45,459 nucleotides of DNA, from positions 1-45,459 of the forward strand of contig NZ_JALLPO010000059.1 of the NCBI RefSeq assembly GCF_023276435.1. Direction: 5' to 3'. The position numbers and the translations under genes were made by a program. This document shows, piece by piece, positions 39,403 through 45,459 of the stretch; position 1 is the stretch's first letter, and each line of letters starts with the position of its first letter. The notes under the pieces were generated by a model. That model saw nothing but the letters and a program-made list of their open reading frames with translations. It was not told the origin of the DNA and searched no databases. This DNA is from Sphaerisporangium perillae (GTDB lineage: Bacteria > Actinomycetota > Actinomycetes > Streptosporangiales > Streptosporangiaceae).

Positions 39403-42339
39403 TCAGTGCCGGTTGACGCGGAGCACCGTGTGGTCGTTGTCCTCGGCTGAGTGGACGATCAGCCTGCGCGCCGTCGCGACGGCGTCCTCCTTGGTGAGGC
39501 TCGCGCCGAGGGAGAACGCCTCGTCGTACGCCTCGGGCGAGAGGGTGGCCCGCACGCAGGCCACGTTGCGCGGCCCGTCCAGCGGATCCATGAGCAGCGG
39601 CGAGTACCCCACCCGGGACCCGATGGCCGACACCGTGCCGAGCATCACCGCGCCCTCCATCGCCTGCCCGGCCATGCCGAGGGCCCCGGCGAGCGCGTGG
39701 GCGCCCGCGAGCCACGAGGTCACGTCCACGGTCCGGTCGAGGTACACCAGCAGCCGCGCCGCCTGCTGCACGGCGCGGTCGGCGTCCCCGAGGTCCATGG
39801 CGACCTTCGCGCTGATCCAGCCGGAGGACACGTACGCCCAGTCGTGACCGCACGCCTCGGCGACGTCGGCCGCCTCCACGAGCTGGACGGCGGCCAGCGC
39901 CGGATCCCCGGCGACGCGGGTGATCTGCCCGCGCACCATCATCAGCTCCGCCTCCACCCACGGCAGCCCGGCGGCCCGGACGTGCTTCCAGCCTTCGGCG
40001 AGGGCGAGCTGGGCCTGGCTCGGGTTGCCGCTGAGCTGCAGGAAGTACGCCCGGTACGGCAGGGCTCTGGCCATGACCTCGATGTCCCCGACGACCTCGG
40101 CCTGCCGCAGCGCGACCTCCACGTCGTCGTTGCCCGCGATCGCGGCGCCCGCCAGGTAGCGGAGCAGCGCCCGCCCGATCAGCGCCTGGCCGCGCAGAGG
40201 ATGATCGGCATCGACGGCGTCGAGGGCCCGGGTCAGCCAGTCCATGCCCTCCTGGACGTTCCCCGCCCGGTACCAGTACCAGGACAGCGCGGTGGCGATC
40301 CGCAGCGCCGATTCACCGTCGCCGGCCACGAGGGCATGGGCGAGCGCGGCGCGCGTGTTCGCCTGCTCGCGCCGGAGCCGGCGCATCCACAGCTCGTCGT
40401 CGAACGTCCGCAGCCGCCGGTCGGCGGTCTCGGCCAGCTCCACCGCCCAGGCGAGATGCCGCTTCTCCCAGTGCGGCCGCTCGCCGGCGGGCAGGACGCG
40501 CAGCGCGTACTGCCGGATCGTCTCCAGCATGCGGTACCGCCGGGGCGTGCCCGCGCCGTCCACGGTGACCAGCGACTTGGACACCAGCCCGCTGAGCCGG
40601 GGCAGGACCGTCGGCCCGTCGGCCATCCGCTCGGCCGCCTCCAGGTCGAACCCGCCCTCGAACAGGCTGAGGCTGCCGAGGAGCCGCTGCTCGGCCAGGG
40701 TGAGGAGCCGCGCGCTGGACTCGATGGCCGCCTCCAGGCTGCGGTGCCGCGCCGGGGCGGTGCGCGAGCCGGTGGCGAGCAGCGCGAAGCGGTCGTTGAG
40801 CCCTTCCTCGATCTGCTGGAGCGACAGCACGCGCGTCTGGGCGGCGGCCAGCTCGATCGCCAGCGGAAGCCCGTCCAGCTCGCGGCAGATCCGGAGGATG
40901 ACCTCGCGCTCCGCAGGCCGCGGCCGCCAGTCGGGGCGGATCGCGCGGGACCGTTCCAGGAACAGCTCGACGGCCGTGGTCTCCGGATCGAGCGGCGGCA
41001 GGTCCCAGGTCGCCTCTCCGGCGATGGCCAGCGGCTCCCGGCTGGTGGTCAGCAGCCGCAGGCCCGGGCACCGCGATAACACGGACTCGGCCAGCCCGGC
41101 CACCGCGTCGATCAGGTGCTCGCAGTTGTCCAGCACCAGGAGCATTTCGCGGTCGCCGATCGACTCGACCAGGTCGTCGGTGCTCTTGGTGATCGCCGTG
41201 CCCATCGCGGCGCCGACGGCGGCAGGCAGCAGCGCCTCGTCGGTCACGTCGGCGAGCAGGGCGAGCCAGGGCCCTTCGGCGGCGACGGAGCGCTCCGGAT
41301 CGGCGGGGCGCCCGGAAGCGCCGGAATCGCTCACGTAGCCGGCGAAGTACCGGGCCACCTCGAGCGCCGTGCGGCTCTTGCCGGTGCCGCCGGGGCCGGT
41401 GATCGTGACGAGCCGGTGCGACTCGAGGAGCTGCTTCACCGTGCTCACCGTCTCGTCGCGGCCGATCAGGCGGGTCAGCGGCGCGGGGAGCCGGGGGCCG
41501 GGGGCGTCGCGCCGCTCGGCCGGCTCGGCCAGCGTCGCGGTCTCTTTGGGAGCCTTCCACTCGAGCGCGGGATCCTGCCGCAGTACCGCGGCCTCCATGG
41601 CGCGCAGCGAGGGGCCCGGGTCGACGCCGAGCTCGTCGATCAGCCGCTCGCGGGCGGCGCGCAGCGCGGCGAGCGCGTCTCCCTGCCGCCCGTTGCGGTA
41701 CAGCGCGAGGGCCAGCAGTTCCCACGAGCGCTCGGCCAGCGCGTGCTCGCGGACGAGCGCCTCCAGCCGGCCCACGGCGGGGACGGCCTGGCCCATGGCC
41801 AGCAGGGCCGCCGCGTGGTCCTGGCGGGCGGCGAGCCGCGCGTTCTCCAGCCGGGCGATCTCGGCCGTGGCCACGTCGCTGTCCCCGAGGTCGGAATACG
41901 CGGGGCCGCGCCACAGCCGCAGCGCCGTCTCGAGGTTCTCCGCCGCCGCGGCCGGTTCCTCGGCCAGCAGCCGGGCGCCGCGTTCGGCCAGGGCGGCGAA
42001 GTGCTCGGCGTCCACCGACTCGGGCCTGACGCGCAGCACGTACCCGGGCCCCTGGCGGTCCAGGATGCCGGTGGGCGCTCGCGAGGGCCTGTCCGGTTCC
42101 AGGGCCTTGCGAAGCTTGGTCACATACGAGTAGAGGCTGGCCATGACGCTGTTGGGAGCCTGCTCGGCCCACACGGCCTCGACGATCCGGTCGACGGTGA
42201 CGACCTTGCCCTGGGCGATCAGAAGCGTCGCCACCACCGCTTTGACCCGGCTGCCGCCGAGATCGAGCCTCTCCCCGTCGCGGGTCACCTCCAGTGGGCC
42301 CAGGACGGCGAAGTGAAGCCCCGCTGCTCGAGCGCTCAC
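39403..42339 (-). CDS. AfsR/SARP-family transcriptional regulator with NB-ARC and TPR-like domains
   Basis: The 978-residue protein has an OmpR-type winged helix (residues 10-95, FAVLGPLEVTRDGERLDLGG), then a bacterial transcriptional activation domain (100-250). An NB-ARC ATPase follows with Walker A GPGGTGKSRTA near 312, LLVLDNCEHL near 397 and LLTTSREPL near 430. The rest, to the C terminus, is helical and TPR-like. Such STAND regulators switch on secondary metabolite or developmental genes. The GTG start at 42339 has only a weak ACGGAT upstream. No biosynthetic cluster is visible beside it, so its target is unknown. The upstream 297 bases (42340-42636) contain AT-rich promoter-like DNA for both directions. 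Confidence 0.93.
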   Translation of the reverse strand: MSARAAGLHFAVLGPLEVTRDGERLDLGGSRVKAVVATLLIAQGKVVTVDRIVEAVWAEQAPNSVMASLYSYVTKLRKALEPDRPSRAPTGILDRQGPGYVLRVRPESVDAEHFAALAERGARLLAEEPAAAAENLETALRLWRGPAYSDLGDSDVATAEIARLENARLAARQDHAAALLAMGQAVPAVGRLEALVREHALAERSWELLALALYRNGRQGDALAALRAARERLIDELGVDPGPSLRAMEAAVLRQDPALEWKAPKETATLAEPAERRDAPGPRLPAPLTRLIGRDETVSTVKQLLESHRLVTITGPGGTGKSRTALEVARYFAGYVSDSGASGRPADPERSVAAEGPWLALLADVTDEALLPAAVGAAMGTAITKSTDDLVESIGDREMLLVLDNCEHLIDAVAGLAESVLSRCPGLRLLTTSREPLAIAGEATWDLPPLDPETTAVELFLERSRAIRPDWRPRPAEREVILRICRELDGLPLAIELAAAQTRVLSLQQIEEGLNDRFALLATGSRTAPARHRSLEAAIESSARLLTLAEQRLLGSLSLFEGGFDLEAAERMADGPTVLPRLSGLVSKSLVTVDGAGTPRRYRMLETIRQYALRVLPAGERPHWEKRHLAWAVELAETADRRLRTFDDELWMRRLRREQANTRAALAHALVAGDGESALRIATALSWYWYRAGNVQEGMDWLTRALDAVDADHPLRGQALIGRALLRYLAGAAIAGNDDVEVALRQAEVVGDIEVMARALPYRAYFLQLSGNPSQAQLALAEGWKHVRAAGLPWVEAELMMVRGQITRVAGDPALAAVQLVEAADVAEACGHDWAYVSSGWISAKVAMDLGDADRAVQQAARLLVYLDRTVDVTSWLAGAHALAGALGMAGQAMEGAVMLGTVSAIGSRVGYSPLLMDPLDGPRNVACVRATLSPEAYDEAFSLGASLTKEDAVATARRLIVHSAEDNDHTVLRVNRH

Positions 42340-42636
42340 AGATATCCGTTTCTTCTTGTGCGTCTGCCGGCCGGCTGCCTGCGAATAATTGGCTAGTTAT
42401 ATCCCGAAAGACGGCAAAGGCGAAGACTGCTCACGAATCGAAATGGTCTCGCGACCGCCGATGCCTCCGGCCGATCGGCGACGAGCATGAGCTAGCGTGA
42501 CCTTGACGCGGGACGGAAAGCCGTGACGCGGCGAGAATTGACGAGGGCGGGCGGAGCGGACGGGCAGAAGTTGCTCTTATCGCCGCCGTGGGCCCGTCTC
42601 TAGTCTCTCGGCATTCCCTCGGCATCGGAGGTGTCC

Positions 42637-43365
42637 ATGAAGGTCGTCGGCAGCGCCGTCGTCGGGGTCGACCGGGGCCGCGTGTGGTCCGCGCTCCAGG
42701 ACCCGGCCGTTCTGGTGCGCACCATTCCGGGCTGCGAGCGGCTCGAGGCCACGGGCGCCGACACCTACCGCATGACGGTCAGCGCGGGAGTCGCCTCCAT
42801 CAAGGGCGTCTACCAGGGCGAGGTCGCCCTGTCCGACCCGGAGGAGCCCGAAGCGTTCACCCTCCGCGCGCGGGGCGCCGGCGCGCCCGGCACCGTGGAC
42901 GCGACCGTGCGCATCCGGCTCAGCGAGGTCGACGGCGGCGCCACCCGGGTCGACTACGACGCCGAGGCCGTCGTCGGCGGCATGATCGGCGGCGTGGGGC
43001 AGCGGATGCTGGGCTCGGTCGCCAAGAAGACGGCCGGCGAGTTCTTCACCGCGGTCGAGCGGCACCTCCAGCACGTCCCGGCCCTGGCGGGCGCGGCGCA
43101 GGCCGTTCCGAGCATGGCGGGGGCGGCGCAGGCCGTTCCGAGCATGGCGGGGGCGGCCGAGCAGCCGTCCGGCGAACCCGCCGGCCTCGCCGCGGGTCAG
43201 GTGTTCGAGCGGCCGCGAGACGAGGCGGGGCGGGCGGCCGAACGGTCGCGCGCCGGTGGGACGCCGGTCTGGCCGGTGCTGACGGCATTCGGCATGGGCG
43301 CGGGCATCGCGCTCGGCAGCGCGGTCATCGGCTGGCTCCTCGGCCGCACCGGCCGGCGGCGATAG
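42637..43365 (+). CDS. CoxG-like SRPBCC protein with a tail anchor
   Basis: The ATG at 42637 has CGGAGG upstream and gives 242 residues. Residues 1-150 match the CoxG (CO dehydrogenase subunit G) SRPBCC fold: GVDRGRVWSALQDPAVLVRT, IPGCERLEATGADTYRM, and AVVGGMIGGVGQRMLGSVAK. A linker with two identical 10-residue repeats (AAQAVPSMAG) and an acidic/polar stretch follows. A final hydrophobic helix (PVWPVLTAFGMGAGIALGSA, then VIGWLLG) and basic RRR form a C-terminal membrane anchor. CoxG anchors or aids assembly of molybdenum hydroxylases. Here it is 7 kb from the Mo-hydroxylase operon and alone, so a partner role with that enzyme is possible but unproven. Confidence 0.85.
   Translation: MKVVGSAVVGVDRGRVWSALQDPAVLVRTIPGCERLEATGADTYRMTVSAGVASIKGVYQGEVALSDPEEPEAFTLRARGAGAPGTVDATVRIRLSEVDGGATRVDYDAEAVVGGMIGGVGQRMLGSVAKKTAGEFFTAVERHLQHVPALAGAAQAVPSMAGAAQAVPSMAGAAEQPSGEPAGLAAGQVFERPRDEAGRAAERSRAGGTPVWPVLTAFGMGAGIALGSAVIGWLLGRTGRRR
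43093..43152 (+). repeat. Perfect 30-base tandem repeat in the coxG-like gene
   Basis: Two identical 30-base units (43093-43122 and 43123-43152) encode AAQAVPSMAG twice. Identity at the DNA level shows a recent duplication in the linker. Confidence 0.9.
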
Positions 43366-43484
43366 CCGCGCGGCAGGGGCGATCCGGTGTCGCCGCAGGT
43401 CAGGCGGTATGTGCGGAGCTCAGCTGATCCCGAGGCCGTTACAGGACCTCGCGGAAGAGGATCTCCCGGCGTAACGTGAGCACT

Positions 43485-44387
43485 ATGCGAGAGTTCCGTG
43501 CGGAGGACGCTCGATCGGAGGCTCGGCGGCTCATCCACGACCTGCTGGGTGAGCGGCATCCGACGGCCGCACTGCTGCTGAGCGAGGCCGGAGCAGTGTT
43601 CGGCGAGGAGCGCGTGACCCGCTGCGCCGAGCTGGCGCAGGGAGCCATGCTCACCAGGCGCTCTTCCGAGCTCGCCGCGATCGCGGGCCTGCTCGTCGGC
43701 ACCGGAGTCCTCGGCGTCGGCTGGTGGTCGTCCGGCCGCAGCGGGAAGATCCCCGCCCCCGACGAGGTGCTGGCGGCGAACACGGCCATCGAGCCGTGGA
43801 CCGATCTCACCGTCCTTGAGATGCTGGCCGCCTGGATCGCCGACGACAGCGCCGACGCCGCCTGGGGTCCGCCCATCGCGTCGGTGGACCTCAACTCCTG
43901 GCAGGCGGAGGACCGCGTCGAGCTGCCCCAGGACGCCGCTCCCGGCCGGCGCCTCGTCGTCGCCTTCGACGCGGGCGGGCGCCTGGACGCCGTGGTGGTG
44001 GAACGGCCGGACGGCCGGCTCGGGTCCAACCTCGACTTCGCCTCGCTGCGCTACTCCAGGGCCGCCGAAGCCCAGTGGAGCTGGGGAGTGGCGGCGGGAC
44101 TCGGCCCCCATCCCCTCCCTGGAGAAGACCCGGACCCCTACGCCGAGACCGTCGACCAGCGGGCCGCCGAGTACCTGCGCCAGTGGGCGCTGCGCCACGG
44201 CGCCACCGGCGAGCAGGTCGGCCCGTGGTGGCAGGCCAAGGGCGACGTCATCGCCGCCATCGAGCGGGTCGACTGGATGTGGCGCAGCGGCGAGTGGTTC
44301 GCCTGGTGGCGCGCGACGTCCGCCCTGCTCGGCGGCGACCCTCTCCAGCTCGCTGACCGCATGGACGACATCTCCTCCGTCCCTTGA
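43485..44387 (+). CDS. Hypothetical Trp-rich protein
   Basis: The 300-residue protein is not one I recognise. The ATG at 43485 is preferred over a GTG at 43476. An N-terminal helix (DARSEARRLIHDLLGERHPT) precedes a hydrophobic stretch (AAIAGLLVGTGVLGVGWW) that could be a membrane helix near residues 65-82. The C-terminal third is rich in Trp (QWSWGVAA, GPWWQAKGD, VDWMWRSGEWFAWWR), which suggests a binding surface. No enzyme motif was seen. It lies 119 bases after the CoxG-like gene on the same strand and may be cotranscribed. A perfect terminator follows. Confidence 0.7.
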   Translation: MREFRAEDARSEARRLIHDLLGERHPTAALLLSEAGAVFGEERVTRCAELAQGAMLTRRSSELAAIAGLLVGTGVLGVGWWSSGRSGKIPAPDEVLAANTAIEPWTDLTVLEMLAAWIADDSADAAWGPPIASVDLNSWQAEDRVELPQDAAPGRRLVVAFDAGGRLDAVVVERPDGRLGSNLDFASLRYSRAAEAQWSWGVAAGLGPHPLPGEDPDPYAETVDQRAAEYLRQWALRHGATGEQVGPWWQAKGDVIAAIERVDWMWRSGEWFAWWRATSALLGGDPLQLADRMDDISSVP

Positions 44388-44398
44388 CCTCTGGCCTC

Positions 44399-44434
44399 CC
44401 TGGGCCCGTCAGGCCGCTCGGCTCCGGGCCCAGG
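44399..44434. terminator. Terminator between convergent genes
   Basis: CCTGGGCCCG (44399-44408) and CGGGCCCAGG (44425-44434) form a perfect 10-base stem with a 16-base loop. Confidence 0.6.
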
Positions 44435-44437
44435 AAG

Positions 44438-44629
44438 TCAGGCGGTCAGCCGGAGACGGCGGCCGTGGCCCAGGAGTCGCGGAACGCGTACCGCGCCGGA
44501 GCGCTCGAGTAGCGCAGGAACGCCGTCCCGGACGTTCGCGGGCTGCGCGGCGAAGAGGCCCATGGCCCCCGTGCCGGTCGCGGCCAGTCCGCCCGCCGCG
44601 CCGAGGGCGAAGGCTCGGCGGCTGACCAT
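44438..44629 (-). CDS. Small protein with a twin-arginine-like signal
   Basis: The 63-residue product starts MVSRRAFALGAAGGLAATGT, a Ser-Arg-Arg-x-Phe pattern followed by a hydrophobic segment, like a Tat signal peptide. Only about 30 residues remain after it, and these are basic (VPRLLGHGRRLRL). It may be a secreted peptide or a gene cut short by a frameshift: another frame downstream ends in GTAFLRYSSAPARYAFRDSW, which reads like a normal secreted domain. AGGTCAGC precedes the ATG. Function unknown. Confidence 0.45.
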   Translation of the reverse strand: MVSRRAFALGAAGGLAATGTGAMGLFAAQPANVRDGVPALLERSGAVRVPRLLGHGRRLRLTA

Positions 44630-44755
44630 GCTGACCTGGTCGTCTCTTCTGTCTTCGGGCTTGCTGAAGGCGCTCTTTCCAGGCCGGGACTCCCGGGGGG
44701 CAGGAGCATGATCACATACCGTAGAGCGCTAATGATCTACTGACAAGTCCTCATA

Positions 44756-45439
44756 TCAGGTGGTCGACGCGGCCAGTGAGGCGGGATGCGATTCGCCCAG
44801 GTCGCCGGTGCGGTAGTGGCGGCGGCACAGGACGCGATAGTGCACCTGGGACCCGTCGGTGTCGGCGATCACGACCTGCTCTCCGGTGCGCGCCATGACG
44901 CCGTCCACGACACGGGCGTTCAACCTGCCCTCGCGCCCGCACCAGCAGAGCACCTCCACCTGCAGCCGGGACACCTCGTCGGCCAGCTCGAACAGGCGCT
45001 GCGCCGCGGGGAACATCCGCGACCGGAAGTCGGAGGCCAGGCCGAACGCGTAGACGTCCACGCCGTGCTCGTCGACCAGATCGGCGAGCTGCTCGATCTG
45101 GGCCACCGTGTAGAAGCACGCCTCGTCACAGATCAGGTAGTCGATGCGGTCGCGCTCCAGCACGAGCCGCACCAGGTCGAGGTCGTCGACCACCTCCACC
45201 GCCTCGAGCCCGAGGCCGATCCGGCTGGTGATCTGCGGGCCGCCCGAGCGGTCGTGCTTGGTGAGCACCAGACCCCGCCTGCCCTGGCGTCCGTGGTTGT
45301 AGTTCATCTGCAACGCGAGCGTGGACTTGCCACAGTCCATCGGGCCGTGGAAGAACCTCAGCACGGCATCGCGATGAGGATGCGCGGGCGCACTAGACAA
45401 GGCGGACGTTTCACTCACGGCGCGCCAGCATACAGTCAT
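44756..45439 (-). CDS. tdk: Thymidine kinase
   Basis: The 227-residue protein phosphorylates thymidine. The P-loop FFHGPMDCGKSTLALQMNYN lies near residue 30, and the Asp/Glu of YLICDEACFYTVAQIEQLAD near 100 is the catalytic region. VLCWCGREGRLNAR near 165, together with a later Cys/His (VLCRRHY), gives the zinc lobe of type II kinases. The ATG at 45439 has GGGGGAG directly before it. Alternatively, a GTG at 45418 lies eight bases after TATGCT, which would fit a leaderless transcript. The gene ends near a 126-base gap before the Tat-like peptide gene. Confidence 0.93.
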   Translation of the reverse strand: MTVCWRAVSETSALSSAPAHPHRDAVLRFFHGPMDCGKSTLALQMNYNHGRQGRRGLVLTKHDRSGGPQITSRIGLGLEAVEVVDDLDLVRLVLERDRIDYLICDEACFYTVAQIEQLADLVDEHGVDVYAFGLASDFRSRMFPAAQRLFELADEVSRLQVEVLCWCGREGRLNARVVDGVMARTGEQVVIADTDGSQVHYRVLCRRHYRTGDLGESHPASLAASTT

Positions 45440-45459
45440 CTCCCCCACCACCCCGCCCC

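Overview
The window is high-GC actinobacterial DNA. A WhiB-family regulator, an AfsR/SARP-like regulator, a Ser/Thr kinase with an extracellular C-terminal domain, an IdeR/DmdR-type iron box, a ZTP riboswitch before glyA and frequent GTG/TTG starts all point to a filamentous actinomycete. Gene content would fit Streptosporangiales (Nonomuraea/Microbispora-like), but the genus is inference. No rRNA, tRNA, CRISPR array, transposase or integrase was found.

Positions 1-9.8 kb look like an accessory island with mosaic, locally AT-richer composition. It starts with a small PD-(D/E)XK-like protein and a DUF262-DUF1524-AlbA_2 fusion, which resembles a restriction/defence module. A DUF1905 remnant lies between them. 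An EEP-family phosphohydrolase and a small zinc-ribbon protein follow. Next is about 800 bp of non-coding DNA rich in palindromes, with an attenuator-like terminator and a promoter, leading into a DUF3987 primase/helicase-like protein. A minus-strand set of tiny membrane, coiled-coil and zinc-binding proteins closes the island. It looks like a plasmid/ICE remnant lacking its integrase in this window.

Positions 9.8-24.6 kb are chromosomal housekeeping and metabolism: a TIGR03084-like protein, a YihY/BrkB membrane protein, ZTP riboswitch-glyA, rsgA behind a serine-rich leader peptide, a phosphoribosyltransferase, a WhiB protein, an iron-box-controlled sucrase/ferredoxin-like protein, glpD divergent from an AGPS-like FAD oxidase, a metallophosphoesterase and a repeat-rich Ser/Thr kinase.

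Positions 24.8-35.7 kb form a purine/allantoin nitrogen cluster organised around a PucR regulator. allH, fdrA and allG (oxamate carbamoyltransferase) are on the minus strand. pucR, an NCS2 permease and a three-subunit molybdenum hydroxylase are on the plus strand. Uptake, hydroxylation and the carbamoyl-phosphate-yielding end of ureide breakdown are present; allantoinase and related steps are not in the window.

Positions 35.8-45.5 kb hold cydAB behind a striking three-unit palindrome array, a secreted polysaccharide deacetylase, an AfsR-like regulator, a tail-anchored CoxG-like SRPBCC protein, an unknown Trp-rich protein, a small Tat-signal peptide and thymidine kinase. The most unusual signals are the rsgA leader with mutually exclusive hairpins (13327-13440), the cydA operator array (38219-38267), the alternative-hairpin terminator (5368-5432) and the defence-like pair (26-3435).
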